Shown piece after piece: positions 15,863 to 24,070 of a stretch of 39,009 nt of DNA. Source of the DNA: an uncultured Oscillospiraceae bacterium (GTDB lineage: Bacteria > Bacillota > Clostridia > Oscillospirales > Oscillospiraceae); contig CALWYL010000012.1 in NCBI GenBank assembly GCA_944385765.1, positions 1 to 39,009 on the forward strand, in the 5' to 3' direction. Positions within the stretch are counted from its first letter, which is position 1. Each line of letters begins with the position of its first letter. Made by a program: the position numbers and the translations under genes. The notes under the pieces are model-generated. The model worked only from the letters and a program-made list of their open reading frames with translations. It had not been told where the DNA came from and ran no database searches.

Positions 15863-17166
15863 GCCGTCTGTTCCCCCTCCGTCGGGAATTCAAGCGAGCC
15901 GAAGATGCGCTCGCAGTCCTCAAGGTCCTTTAAAAAGCTGTTGTACATGCCCTGGGTCATCACCCCGCGGTCGTCCCCGGACTCGTAGTCGCTTATCGCC
16001 CGGCGCAAATCCCAGAGCCGGAAACGCCAGGGCTGGCTGGTGATGCCGTAGTCGTAGAGGTCCACCATCACCATGGGCGTGTACTCCGCGGCGGTGATGG
16101 CCGTCTCGCCCGTATACGGGTCCTTCGTCAGCTCTATGCTCACCGCGGCGGTGAGGTCGGTGTAGGGCTTGTCCTGCCCGGAGAGCAGGTTCCCCAGGCA
16201 GTAGACCAAAAATCCGGTGCGCTCCTCGCCGTTCTCATCCGTCACCGTGCGCAGCTCCATCGGCTCCGGCACATGCGGGTGCCCCCCTATCACCAGGTCC
16301 GCCCCCTGGGCGAAGAAATAGTCCGCCAGGGAAACCTGGTATTGGGTGGGCCCGGTGAGATACTCGGCGCCCCAGTGCACAGTGACGGCTATCACGTCCG
16401 TCTCCAGGGCGCGCGCCGCCGCCATATCCGCGTCCAGCATGTCGTAATTCACATCAACCAGGGTGGTCATGTAGTCGTGGTTATAAACGTTGACCGCGTA
16501 CTCGAAGCCGTCCACGGGAATGGCGTTGGTGCCGTAGGTGAAGTCCAGGAAAGCGACGGAGATGCCGTTTATCTCCCTCACCAGTATGCCGCTGTTCTCG
16601 TCGCGCTCCTCCTGCGAGCGATAGGTGCCCACGTGGTCGAGCCCCGCCGCGTCCAGCACGTCCAGGGTGCGGGTGATGCCGGCCTGCCGGCCGTCCACCG
16701 CGTGGTTGCTGGCCGTGTTCACCAGGTCGAAGCCCACCTCGGCCAGCGAATAGGCGATTTCGTCCGGCAGGTTAAAGAGCGGATAGCCCGTCCAGGGCGG
16801 CGTGCCCGTGAGCACGGCCTCCAGGCAGCAGGTGGCGTAGTCCGCCGAGGCCACGAGCTCCGCCGCGTCCCCGAACATGGGCGCGAAGTCGTAGGAGCCG
16901 TCCTCCGTCTCCGCGTCGTCGGTGAGCGAGGTGTGTATTACGAGGTCCCCGGCAAAGAGCAGCTCGGCCACGCTGGGCGTGGGCTCCGGCGTGGGAGTGG
17001 GCGTGCCCGGCGCCTCCGTGGGGGCCGCCGGGCTGGCAGGCGGCGCCGAGGGCAGCGGCGCGGCCGTATTCTCCGGCAGCGCGGGGGTGCCGGTGACGCG
17101 CAGCGCGAGCACGGCCAGCAGCGCCGCCGCGGCCAGGGCGCAGAGCAGTGCGCTCAGCTTTTTCAT
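15859..17166 (-). CDS. CapA-family protein (PgsA-like), secreted or anchored
   Basis: Belongs to the CapA/PgsA metallophosphatase-like family, linked in other bacteria to poly-gamma-glutamate capsule synthesis. The 435 residues begin with a signal or anchor helix ([20 protein letters not shown]), a Pro/Thr/Ala linker (~28-65), then the domain: ELLFAGDLVIHTS, a CLEAVLTG strand where CapA proteins usually have N-x-E, NTASNHAVDGR, FLDFTYGTN, VTVHWGAEY and DLVIGGHPHVPEPME. No capsule-synthesis genes are nearby, so the substrate is open. The ATG five bases after GGGGAG is preferred to the adjacent GTG. It overlaps the uvrB stop and the polA start, so it is translationally coupled to both. Confidence 0.85.
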   Translation of the reverse strand: MKKLSALLCALAAAALLAVLALRVTGTPALPENTAAPLPSAPPASPAAPTEAPGTPTPTPEPTPSVAELLFAGDLVIHTSLTDDAETEDGSYDFAPMFGDAAELVASADYATCCLEAVLTGTPPWTGYPLFNLPDEIAYSLAEVGFDLVNTASNHAVDGRQAGITRTLDVLDAAGLDHVGTYRSQEERDENSGILVREINGISVAFLDFTYGTNAIPVDGFEYAVNVYNHDYMTTLVDVNYDMLDADMAAARALETDVIAVTVHWGAEYLTGPTQYQVSLADYFFAQGADLVIGGHPHVPEPMELRTVTDENGEERTGFLVYCLGNLLSGQDKPYTDLTAAVSIELTKDPYTGETAITAAEYTPMVMVDLYDYGITSQPWRFRLWDLRRAISDYESGDDRGVMTQGMYNSFLKDLEDCERIFGSLEFPTEGEQTA

Positions 17167-19133
17167 CACTTCTCCCCTCTCAGCTTTATCAGCTGGTCGC
17201 GCAGCACGGCGGCGTACTCGAACTCCAGCATCTTGGCCGCCTCGCGCATCTTCTTCTCCAGCTTGGCTATCTCTTCCCGCTTCTCCGCGGCCGTCATCTT
17301 CACGCCGTCCCTGCGCTCTGCGGGGCGCTCGGCCCCGGAACCCGTGTCTATTATGTCGCGGACGCTCTTGATTATGGTCCGCGGCACTATGCCGTGGGCC
17401 CTGTTGTACTCGTCCTGCTTCTTGCGCCGGCGCTCAGTCTCGTCAATGGCCGCGCGCATGCTGGGCGTCACCGTGTCGGCGTACATTATCACCAGGCCCC
17501 CGGCGTTGCGCGCGGCGCGGCCTATGGTCTGTATCAGGCTGGTCTCGCTGCGGAGGAAGCCCTCCTTGTCCGCGTCCAAAATGGCCACCAGGCTGACCTC
17601 CGGCAGGTCCAGGCCCTCGCGCAGGAGGTTTATGCCCACCAGCACGTCGAATTCCCCCAGGCGCAGGTCGCGGATTATCTCCATGCGCTCGATGGCCCCT
17701 ATGTCGTGGTGCATATAGCGGCATTTTATGCCGCCGCCGGTGAGGTAGGCGGAGAGGTCCTCCGCCATGCGCTTGGTCAAGGTGGTCACCAGCGTGCGCT
17801 CGCCGCGCTCTATGCGCTTTTTTATCTCGTCCATCAGGTCGTCTATCTGCCCCTCCACGGGCCTGACGGATATCTCCGGGTCCAGCAGGCCCGTGGGGCG
17901 GATTATCTGCTCCACTATCTGCCCCGAGCGGCTGCGCTCATACTCCCCCGGCGTGGCGGAGACATACACCGCCTGGCCTATGCGCTGCTGGAACTCCTCG
18001 AACTTGAGCGGCCGGTTGTCAAAGGCCGAGGGCAGGCGGAAGCCGTACTCCACCAGCGTCTCCTTCCTGGCGCGGTCGCCGCGGTACATGGCCCTCACCT
18101 GCGGCAGCGTGACGTGGCTCTCGTCCACGAAGAGCACAAAGTCCTTGGGGAAATAGTCCAGCAGCGTCATGGGCGCGCTGCCCGGCGCGCGGCCGGAGAT
18201 TACCCGCGAGTAGTTCTCAATGCCAGAGCAGTAGCCCAGCTCGTTTATCATCTCTATGTCGAAGCTGGTGCGCTGCTCTATGCGCTGGGCCTCCAGAAAC
18301 TTGTCCTGGCTCTTGAAATAGGCCACGCGCTCGTCGCACTCGCGGCGTATCTCCTTCACGGCCCTCTGCAGCTTCTCCTTGGGCGTTATATAGTGGCTGG
18401 CGGGGAAGATGGGTATGTGCGTCAGCCGGCGCACAATCTCGCCCGTCACGGGGTTTATCTCGCTCAGGCGGTCCACCTCGTCGCCGAAGAACTCCACCCG
18501 GATGGCGCTGTCCTTATAATAGGCCGGCCAGACCTCCAGCACGTCGCCGCGCACGCGTATCATGTTGCGCTCGAAGGCTATGTCGTTGCGCTCATAGCGT
18601 ATCTCTATCAGCTTTTTCAGCAGCTCGTCGCGCGGAATCTCCTGCCCCACGCGTATGGGCACCATCATGGCCTCGAAGTCCTCCGGCTCGCCCAGGCCGT
18701 AGATGCAGCTCACCGAGGCCACCACCAGCACGTCCCTCCGCTCTATGAGCGAGGCCGTGGCGGAGAGGCGCAGGCGGTCTATCTCCTCGTTGGTGGAGGC
18801 GTCCTTCTCTATATAGGTGTCCGTCGAGGGCACATAGGCCTCCGGCTGATAGTAGTCGTAGTAGGAGACGAAATACTCCACCGCGTTGTCCGGGAAGAAC
18901 TCGCGGAACTCGCTGCAGAGCTGGGCGGCCAGGGTCTTGTTGTGCGCCAGCACCAGGGTGGGCCGCTGTATGCGCTCTATCACCTTGGCCATGGTGTAGG
19001 TCTTTCCCGAGCCGGTGACGCCGAGCAGCGTCTGCTCGTCTATCCCGTGCTCCAGGCCCCAGGCCAGGGCCTCTATGGCCTCCGGCTGGTCTCCGGAGGG
19101 CTTGTACTCGCTCACCACGTGAAATTCCGGCAT
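17166..19133 (-). CDS. uvrB: Excinuclease ABC subunit B
   Basis: Damage-verifying helicase-like subunit of nucleotide excision repair. The 655 residues contain Walker A ([14 protein letters not shown]), the beta-hairpin region ([12 protein letters not shown]), the DEAD-like VDESHV, helicase motifs V and VI ([28 protein letters not shown]), and the C-terminal UVR motif ([19 protein letters not shown]) that contacts UvrC. AGGAGG lies 7 bp before the ATG chosen here; a frame 13 codons longer has no such signal. It is first in the seven-gene operon ending with radC. uvrA and uvrC are not in the window. Confidence 0.97.
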   Translation of the reverse strand: MPEFHVVSEYKPSGDQPEAIEALAWGLEHGIDEQTLLGVTGSGKTYTMAKVIERIQRPTLVLAHNKTLAAQLCSEFREFFPDNAVEYFVSYYDYYQPEAYVPSTDTYIEKDASTNEEIDRLRLSATASLIERRDVLVVASVSCIYGLGEPEDFEAMMVPIRVGQEIPRDELLKKLIEIRYERNDIAFERNMIRVRGDVLEVWPAYYKDSAIRVEFFGDEVDRLSEINPVTGEIVRRLTHIPIFPASHYITPKEKLQRAVKEIRRECDERVAYFKSQDKFLEAQRIEQRTSFDIEMINELGYCSGIENYSRVISGRAPGSAPMTLLDYFPKDFVLFVDESHVTLPQVRAMYRGDRARKETLVEYGFRLPSAFDNRPLKFEEFQQRIGQAVYVSATPGEYERSRSGQIVEQIIRPTGLLDPEISVRPVEGQIDDLMDEIKKRIERGERTLVTTLTKRMAEDLSAYLTGGGIKCRYMHHDIGAIERMEIIRDLRLGEFDVLVGINLLREGLDLPEVSLVAILDADKEGFLRSETSLIQTIGRAARNAGGLVIMYADTVTPSMRAAIDETERRRKKQDEYNRAHGIVPRTIIKSVRDIIDTGSGAERPAERRDGVKMTAAEKREEIAKLEKKMREAAKMLEFEYAAVLRDQLIKLRGEK

Positions 19134-19181
19134 GGCGGCCTCCTGTCTAGCTTGATATGAGGATTTTATCACACACTATTA

Positions 19182-19214
19182 TAAAATAAAAGCCCCCGGA
19201 CAAAAGCCCGGGGG
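19182..19214 (-). terminator. Terminator of the FAD-dependent dehydrogenase gene
   Basis: Seven-bp stem (CCCCCGG 19193-19199 with CCGGGGG 19208-19214) followed on the minus strand by CTTTTATTTTATAAT. The same AT-rich run contains TATAAT, so the uvrB promoter may lie in it, but no -35 at a proper distance is visible. Confidence 0.75.
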
Positions 19215-19268
19215 TATATCCTGGGGGATTTCTTTAAACATGGCGGTGAGACAGCCCGGGCCGGCCGG

Positions 19269-20663
19269 TTACGCCAGCTCCCTCCCCATGAGCACGCCCA
19301 TGGCGCTGGCCATCATCAGCCCGCGCGTCCAGCCGGAGGCGTCGCCCAGGGCGTGTAGGCCCACGATGTTCGTGTTGAAATGCGTGTCCATCTTCACCTT
19401 GTTGGAGTAGAACTTCAGCTCCGGCGAGTAGAGCAGCGTCTCATAGCTGGCAAAGCCGGGCACCACCTCGTCCATGGACTCGATGAAGTTGATGATGTTT
19501 ATCATCGCCCGGTAGGGCATGGCGGCGGTGATGTCGCCCGCCACGGCGTCCACCAGCGTGGGCTTGACGTTGGAGCGGGCGAGCTCCTTCTCCCAGGTGC
19601 GCTTGCCGTCCAGTATGTCGCCGAAGCGCTGCACCAGGATGTGCCCGTTGGCCAGCATGTTCGTCAGCTCGCCCACCTTCTGGGCGTAGGCTATCGGCTG
19701 GTTGAAGGGCACTGAGAAATTGTGCGAGCAGAGGATGGCCAGGTTCGTGTTGGGGCTCTTGAGCTCCGCGCCCTTGTAGGCGTGGCCGTTGACCACGGCC
19801 AGGTCGTTGTCGTAGTTCTCCTGGCTGACCACCCCGCCGGGGTTCTGGCAGAAGGTGCGGACCTTGTTCTTGAACGGCTTGGGGTAGCCGATGAGCTTGG
19901 ACTCGTAGAGGACGTCGTTTATCTCCTCCATAATCTCGTTGCGCACCTCGACGCGCACGCCGATGTCCACCGTGCTGGGCTGGTGCTCCACGCCGTGCTC
20001 GGAGCATATCTTCTCCAGCCAGTCCGCCCCGCGGCGGCCGGCGGCCACCACCGTGTGCTCCGCGCGCAGCTCGAAGTCCCGGTGCCCGTCGCTGAGCAGG
20101 ACGCCGCGGCAGGTGTCGCCGTCCATTATGAGGTCGCAGCACTCCGTGTTGAATATCATCTCCACGCCGTTGTCGCGCAGGTGGTTCTCTATTCCCAGGT
20201 ACACGTCGTGCGCCTTCTCCGTGCCCATGTGGCGTATCGGGCAGTCCACCAGCTTGAGGCCCGCCTTGATGGCCCGCGCCCTGATGCGGCGCACGCGCTC
20301 GGCGTTGCCCAGGCCCTCGATGTGCTCGTCCGCGCCGAATTCGAGGTAGATGGAGTCGGCGTAGTCGATGGTCTCCTGGGCAAAGCGCTCGCCTATCAGG
20401 TTCGGCAGGTCGCCGCCCACCTCATAGCTGAGGGAGAGCTTGCCGTCCGAGAACGCGCCCGCCCCGGAAAAGCCCGTGGTGATGTGGCAGACGGGCTTGC
20501 AGTTCATGCACACCCCGGTCTTGGCCTTGGGGCAGCGGCGCTCCTCCAGGGCGCGGCCCTTCTCAACTATCACTATCTTCTTTTTGCTGCCGCGGCGGAG
20601 CATCTCCAATGCGGTAAAAATTCCCGCCGGCCCCGCGCCCACTATCACTACGTCCGCTCTCAT
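19269..20663 (-). CDS. FAD-dependent dehydrogenase, COG2509 type
   Basis: Predicted flavoprotein oxidoreductase of unknown substrate, 464 residues. The N-terminus is a Rossmann FAD/NAD site (ADVVIVGAGPAGIFTALEML, with the acidic end of beta2 in IVIVEKGR). A Cys-rich segment (RRCPKAKTGVCMNCKPVCHI, ~45-65) might bind a metal or cluster. The central part has GFSGAGAFSDGKLSLS, typical of this family, and the C-terminus has GDASGWTRGLMMASAMG, closing the FAD site. An open frame runs 35 codons further upstream through a hairpin; GGAGGT five bases before the ATG decides the start. It is monocistronic, between a tRNA-Gly terminator and its own. Confidence 0.88.
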   Translation of the reverse strand: MRADVVIVGAGPAGIFTALEMLRRGSKKKIVIVEKGRALEERRCPKAKTGVCMNCKPVCHITTGFSGAGAFSDGKLSLSYEVGGDLPNLIGERFAQETIDYADSIYLEFGADEHIEGLGNAERVRRIRARAIKAGLKLVDCPIRHMGTEKAHDVYLGIENHLRDNGVEMIFNTECCDLIMDGDTCRGVLLSDGHRDFELRAEHTVVAAGRRGADWLEKICSEHGVEHQPSTVDIGVRVEVRNEIMEEINDVLYESKLIGYPKPFKNKVRTFCQNPGGVVSQENYDNDLAVVNGHAYKGAELKSPNTNLAILCSHNFSVPFNQPIAYAQKVGELTNMLANGHILVQRFGDILDGKRTWEKELARSNVKPTLVDAVAGDITAAMPYRAMINIINFIESMDEVVPGFASYETLLYSPELKFYSNKVKMDTHFNTNIVGLHALGDASGWTRGLMMASAMGVLMGRELA

Positions 20664-20676
20664 CCTGACCTCCAGA

Positions 20677-20704
20677 CATAAAAACAGCACGCCCTGACGC
20701 GTGC
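20677..20704 (-). terminator. Probable terminator of tRNA-Gly
   Basis: Six-bp stem GCACGC/GCGTGC (20687-20692, 20699-20704) followed on the minus strand by TGTTTTTATG. It lies just before the SD of the flavoprotein gene, so it could also act as an attenuator. Confidence 0.5.
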
Positions 20705-20728
20705 AACACTTCGGACTTCTCAGGTGGA

Positions 20729-20754
20729 CGGTCCCGGCCGGGGGGCCGGGACCG
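20729..20754 (-). terminator. GC-rich hairpin directly after tRNA-Gly
   Basis: An 11-bp stem CGGTCCCGGCC/GGCCGGGACCG with a 4-nt loop begins 3 bp from the tRNA CCA end. There is no T-run, so it is more likely a processing or stabilising structure than a terminator by itself. Confidence 0.35.
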
Positions 20755-20756
20755 CC

Positions 20757-20832
20757 TGGAGCGGGCAACGAGATTCGAACTCGCTACCTCCACCTTGGCA
20801 AGGTGGCGCTCTGCCAAATGAGCTATGCCCGC
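20757..20832 (-). tRNA. tRNA-Gly (GCC)
   Basis: Acceptor stem GCGGGCA/TGCCCGC, anticodon stem-loop CCACC-TTGCCAA-GGTGG (anticodon GCC), T arm GCGAG-TTCGAAT-CTCGT and encoded TCCA end, 76 nt on the minus strand. Confidence 0.93.
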
Positions 20833-20845
20833 AAACGCGGATAAT

Positions 20846-20873
20846 ATATTATCATATTTCCGCGTTTTGTCAA
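20846..20873 (-). promoter_or_regulatory. Sigma-A promoter of tRNA-Gly
   Basis: On the minus strand, consensus TTGACA (20868-20873), a 16-bp spacer and TAATAT (20846-20851), 13 bp before the tRNA. Confidence 0.8.
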
Positions 20874-20908
20874 GGGCTTTTTGTAAAAAAGGCCAAATTG
20901 AGCTGTGC

Positions 20909-22777
20909 TTATCTCCTTTGCCGCCACTTGAGCAGAAAGGCGGAGTTTATTATCACCAGCACCGAGCCGGCGTTGTGCACCAGGGCCCCCACCACGGGCT
21001 CCAGCGCCCCCGTCATGGCCAGGACTATGGCCACGAAGTTGAGCAGCATGGAGAAGCTGAGATTGCACTTGATGGTGAGCATCATGCGCCGGGAGAGGCG
21101 CAGGAGGTGCGGCAGCTCGCGCAGCTCATCGCCCACCAGGGCGATGTCCGCGGCGTCCACGGCGATGTCGCTGCCTATGCCGCCCATGGCTATGCCCACG
21201 CAGGCCCTCTTGAGGGCCGGGGCGTCGTTTATGCCGTCGCCTATCATGCACACAGGCTCTCCCGAGCTCTGCCGCTCATCTATGAAGGCCAGCTTGTCCT
21301 CCGGCAGGCAGGAGGCGCGGAAGCGGCTGATGCCGGCGCGCGCCGCCATGCTGCGCGCGGCGCTCTCGTGGTCGCCCGTGAGCAGCACGGGTTCCACGCC
21401 GCACGCGCGCAGCTCGCCTATCATGCCGCCCGCCTCCGGGCGCATGGTGTCGGAGAGCGCTATCAGGCCGGCGGCGGTGCCGTCCACGGCTATGTAGGTG
21501 ACCGTGCAGCCCTCGGCGGTGTATTTTTCGCCCGGCAGCGCGCAGGCGGCGGTGTCCACCCCGCGCTCGGAGAGCAGTGTGGCGTTGCCCGCCAGCACGC
21601 AGCGGCCGCCCACCCGGGCCTCCACACCTCTGCCCGGCAGCATGGCAAAGCTCCCGGGCTCCGGCGCAACCCGGCCCGTCCTCTCAGCGTAGCCCGTGAC
21701 AATGGCCCTGCCCAGCGGGTGCTCGGAGAGGCGCTCGGCCGCGGCGGCGAGCTCCAGCAGCTCCTCCTCGCCGGTCACTCCGCCCCAGGCTTCCACGGCG
21801 GCTATGTGCAGCTCGCCGGTGGTGATGGTGCCCGTCTTGTCAAAGGCGAAGAGCCGAACCCCCGCCAGGCGCTCCAGCGCGTCGCCCTCGCGCACCAAAA
21901 AGCCGTGTCTGGTGGCGTTGCCGATGGCGGCCATTATGGCCGTGGGGGTGGCCAGCACGAGCGCGCAGGGGCAGAACACCACCAGTATGGTCACCGCCCT
22001 TATCACCTCGCCGGTGACCATCCAGGTGCCGGCGGCCGCCGTCAGCGCTATCACCACTATCCAGGTGGCCCAGCGGTCCGCCAGGCCCACTATTTTGGCC
22101 TTGCCGGCGTCGGCAGACTGCACCAGGCGCACCATGCGCTGGATGGAGCTGTCCTCCCCCACGCGCGTGGCCTCCATGTCGAAGGACCCAAAGCGGTTCA
22201 CCGTGCCGGAGGAGACCCCGTCGCCCGCGGCCTTGTCCACAGGCAGGCTCTCGCCGGTCATCACAGACTGGTCCACGGAGGTCTGCCCGGAGATTATCAC
22301 GCCGTCCACGGCTATGGTCTCGCCGGGGAGGACGCGCAGTATGTCGCCCTTTTTCACCTGCTCCGCGGGCACGATGTGCTCGCCGTCGGCCGCGAGCACG
22401 CGCGCCGTGCGCGGGGTGAGGCGCACCAGCCGCTCGATGCCCGCGCGCGCCCTGGCCACCGTCAGATCCTCCAGCAGGGCCCCCAGCTGCATGATGAAGG
22501 CCACCTCGCCGGCGGCGAAGTCCTCGCCGATTATCACGGAGGCTATCAGCGCCAGGGAGACGAGCACGTCGGCCTTGATGTCGAAGGCGGTGACCAGCCC
22601 CACCACCGCCTCCAGGATTATGGGCACGCCGCAGAGGACGATGGCCACCCAGGCCGCGTCGAAGGGCAGCGGCAGCAGCCCGAAGATGCTCACTAACAGG
22701 GCTATGCCCGAGAGGGCCAGACATATGACGTCCTTTTTGGTCCCTCCCCAGTCCAGGAAGGCCTCTATGTGTCTCAT
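20909..22777 (-). CDS. P1B-type heavy-metal translocating ATPase
   Basis: Pumps a transition metal across the membrane at the cost of ATP. The 622 residues lack any N-terminal metal-binding domain. Motifs in order: TGES (174-177) in the actuator domain, the intramembrane metal site CPC (269-271), phosphorylation site DKTGT (D313), the P1B hallmark HP (SEHPLG, 353-354), LTGDHE, and GDGINDAP (513-520). The last helix carries HNAGSVLVIINS (601-612) where Zn/Cd/Pb pumps usually have D-x-G and Cu pumps M-x-x-S-S, so the metal cannot be assigned safely. AGGAGG precedes the ATG. The gene stands alone behind a consensus promoter with a CsoR-like operator. Confidence 0.92.
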   Translation of the reverse strand: MRHIEAFLDWGGTKKDVICLALSGIALLVSIFGLLPLPFDAAWVAIVLCGVPIILEAVVGLVTAFDIKADVLVSLALIASVIIGEDFAAGEVAFIMQLGALLEDLTVARARAGIERLVRLTPRTARVLAADGEHIVPAEQVKKGDILRVLPGETIAVDGVIISGQTSVDQSVMTGESLPVDKAAGDGVSSGTVNRFGSFDMEATRVGEDSSIQRMVRLVQSADAGKAKIVGLADRWATWIVVIALTAAAGTWMVTGEVIRAVTILVVFCPCALVLATPTAIMAAIGNATRHGFLVREGDALERLAGVRLFAFDKTGTITTGELHIAAVEAWGGVTGEEELLELAAAAERLSEHPLGRAIVTGYAERTGRVAPEPGSFAMLPGRGVEARVGGRCVLAGNATLLSERGVDTAACALPGEKYTAEGCTVTYIAVDGTAAGLIALSDTMRPEAGGMIGELRACGVEPVLLTGDHESAARSMAARAGISRFRASCLPEDKLAFIDERQSSGEPVCMIGDGINDAPALKRACVGIAMGGIGSDIAVDAADIALVGDELRELPHLLRLSRRMMLTIKCNLSFSMLLNFVAIVLAMTGALEPVVGALVHNAGSVLVIINSAFLLKWRQRR

Positions 22778-22791
22778 ACGCTCCTCCTATT

Positions 22792-22807
22792 ATACCAATG
22801 GGGGTAT
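22792..22807. promoter_or_regulatory. CsoR-family-like operator in the ATPase leader
   Basis: ATACC-AATGGG-GGTAT is an imperfect palindrome between the -10 element and the SD of the ATPase gene. It resembles the ATACCC...GGGGGTAT operators of the CsoR/CstR/RcnR repressor family. Bound there, a repressor would block transcription start or early elongation. No csoR gene is visible nearby. Confidence 0.5.
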
Positions 22808-22813
22808 GGGCAT

Positions 22814-22842
22814 ATTATAGGCCGGCCGCCCCGGCCTGTCAA
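22814..22842 (-). promoter_or_regulatory. Consensus sigma-A promoter of the metal ATPase
   Basis: On the minus strand, TTGACA (22837-22842), a 17-bp spacer and TATAAT (22814-22819): a perfect match. A second TATAAT nearer the start codon overlaps the SD region and is unlikely to be used. Confidence 0.88.
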
Positions 22843-22897
22843 GCCGCCCGGGCAAAATCATATATTCTGTGAACGGATTTTGCTTTTTTTGTTAACA

Positions 22898-22924
22898 TTA
22901 GCACTCTCCTCTTGACAGTGCTAA
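22898..22924. promoter_or_regulatory. CIRCE operator (HrcA site)
   Basis: TTAGCACTC-N9-CAGTGCTAA matches the CIRCE inverted repeat TTAGCACTC-N9-GAGTGCTAA in all but one base. It overlaps the -35 element of the hsp20 promoter, so HrcA binding would block RNA polymerase until heat shock. hrcA itself is not in the window. Confidence 0.92.
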
Positions 22925-22939
22925 TCGCCGTGCTATAAT
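22912..22939 (+). promoter_or_regulatory. Sigma-A promoter of hsp20
   Basis: TTGACA (22912-22917), a 16-bp spacer and TATAAT (22934-22939). The -35 lies inside the CIRCE repeat. A GC-rich leader of about 120 nt with several possible stems separates it from the SD; no gene is seen in that leader. Confidence 0.88.
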
Positions 22940-23068
22940 AGAGCCGAAGTTGAGAGAGGGAGCCGGGAGGCCGAAGGTAACCGGACGAACCCACAGCTTC
23001 ACGGCCCGGCCCAGTCAGCCGGACCACCCGCTCAAGACGGGCAGCAGCACTTGAAAGGAAGGATAAAT

Positions 23069-23506
23069 ATGTTGCCCAGCATTTTTGGTGAAAACCTGTT
23101 TGACGATTTCTTTGACGGCGCTTTTGAGAGGCGCTTCTTTGACGACAGCCCGCTCTACGGCAAGCGCGGCCGCAACCTCATGAAGACGGACGTGCGTGAG
23201 CACGACGGCGGCTATGAGGTCGACATCGACCTGCCCGGCTTCAAGAAGGACGAGATAAAGCTCTCCCTGGAGAACGGCTATCTGACCGTCAGCGCGGCCA
23301 AGGGCCTGGACAAGGACGAGAAGGACAAGAAGGGCCGTTTCATCCGCCAGGAGCGCTGGAGCGGCGCGTGCAGCCGCAGCTTCTATGTGGGCGACCTCAG
23401 GAATGAGGACGTCAAGGCCAAGTATGAGGACGGCATCCTGCGCCTGAGCCTGCCCAAGCCGGAGCAGCGCGCCCTGGAGAACCACAGCCGCATATCCATC
23501 GAATAA
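23069..23506 (+). CDS. hsp20: Small heat-shock protein, Hsp20/alpha-crystallin family
   Basis: ATP-independent holdase chaperone that binds unfolding proteins. The 145 residues have a short N-terminal arm (MLPSIFGENLFDDFFDGAF) and an alpha-crystallin domain (~37-130: MKTDVREHDGGYEVDIDLPG, then ENGYLTVSAAKG). The conserved A-x-x-x-n-G-v-L motif appears as AKYEDGILRLSLPK. A short tail ends in SRISIE, with the I-x-I-type anchor. The ATG six bases after AAGGAAGG is chosen over an upstream in-frame TTG inside the SD. It is expressed alone from a CIRCE-controlled promoter and ends in a strong terminator. Confidence 0.95.
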   Translation: MLPSIFGENLFDDFFDGAFERRFFDDSPLYGKRGRNLMKTDVREHDGGYEVDIDLPGFKKDEIKLSLENGYLTVSAAKGLDKDEKDKKGRFIRQERWSGACSRSFYVGDLRNEDVKAKYEDGILRLSLPKPEQRALENHSRISIE

Positions 23507-23513
23507 AAAGCGC

Positions 23514-23546
23514 GCAGCCGCGCCCCATGAGGGGCGCGGCTTTTTT
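23514..23546 (+). terminator. Terminator of hsp20
   Basis: Eleven-bp stem AGCCGCGCCCC/GGGGCGCGGCT with a 4-nt loop, followed by TTTTTT. Confidence 0.92.
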
Positions 23547-23569
23547 GTCTGCGAGTTTGGCGCGCACAT

Positions 23570-23612
23570 AAACGGGCAGGCGCCCGGGACTACCTCCCGG
23601 GCGCCTGCCCGT
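23570..23612 (-). terminator. Terminator of rpsT
   Basis: Perfect 17-bp GC-rich stem (23572-23588 with 23596-23612) and 7-nt loop, followed on the minus strand by only three T residues. It lies 18 bp after the rpsT stop. Confidence 0.7.
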
Positions 23613-23630
23613 ATCCGCCTTGGCGGAGAA

Positions 23631-23891
23631 TCACATGGCGTTGAGCTTGAGAGTCATGGCGCTCTTCTTGTGAGCGGCGCTGTTCTTGTGGATGAGCCCA
23701 CGGGCCGCAGCGCGGTCGACGGTCTTGACAGCGACTTTATAGGTGCCGGCAGCCGCCTCCTTATTGCCCTCAGCGACAGCCGCGTCGAACTTCTTCAGGG
23801 CGGTCTTGAGCGCGGTCTTCTGCGCCTTGTTCCTGGCGTTCTCCATCTTGCTCTTGACGTCGCGCTTCATAGCGGACTTGATGTTAGGCAT
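23631..23891 (-). CDS. rpsT: 30S ribosomal protein S20
   Basis: Primary 16S rRNA-binding protein of the small subunit. The 86 residues are highly basic and fit the family throughout (MPNIKSAMKRDVKSKMENAR, KTALKTALKKF, ARGLIHKNSAAHKKS). AGGAGGAGGTGG precedes the ATG. It is transcribed alone, divergent from gpr, an arrangement common in spore-forming Firmicutes. Confidence 0.97.
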   Translation of the reverse strand: MPNIKSAMKRDVKSKMENARNKAQKTALKTALKKFDAAVAEGNKEAAAGTYKVAVKTVDRAAARGLIHKNSAAHKKSAMTLKLNAM

Positions 23892-23947
23892 ACTCTGTTT
23901 GCCACCTCCTCCTATAAAATCGTGCGGGCTGGAGCTCGCGGATTGTT

Positions 23948-23976
23948 ATTTTACCATTTCGCCGCGCAAAAATCAA
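23948..23976 (-). promoter_or_regulatory. Sigma-A promoter of rpsT
   Basis: On the minus strand, TTGATT (23971-23976), a 17-bp spacer and TAAAAT (23948-23953), about 57 bp before the rpsT start. Confidence 0.7.
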
Positions 23977-24006
23977 GGCTTTTTTTGATTTCCCGCCGCT
24001 AAATTT

Positions 24007-24035
24007 GCATACTTCAGCCCTTTTGCCGCAGACTA
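24007..24035 (+). promoter_or_regulatory. Candidate sigma-G (forespore) promoter of gpr
   Basis: GCATA (24007-24011), a 17-bp spacer and CAGACTA (24029-24035), which matches the sigma-G -10 CATACTA at six of seven positions. It is placed about 36 bp before the gpr start. gpr is a forespore gene in Bacillus, and no sigma-A promoter is evident here. Confidence 0.5.
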
Positions 24036-24070
24036 TACTGCATATTGTGTCTGTGAGGAGGAGCGGCACT

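Noticed and set aside
13139..15988. 949-codon open frame antisense to polA
   Set aside because: It is a shadow of polA codon bias: rich in His, Gln, Leu and Val without domain pattern, and it crosses the ends of three real genes.
17148..19160. 670-codon open frame antisense to uvrB
   Set aside because: Same reasoning: uvrB is unmistakable and the antisense product has no recognisable sequence.
22789..22794. Second TATAAT upstream of the metal ATPase as an alternative promoter
   Set aside because: Transcription from it would begin inside the SD, and no -35 lies at the right distance; it is part of the operator region.
22945..23060. RNA thermometer in the hsp20 leader
   Set aside because: The SD AAGGAAGG has no complementary U/C-rich partner upstream as ROSE or FourU elements need, and CIRCE already explains heat control.
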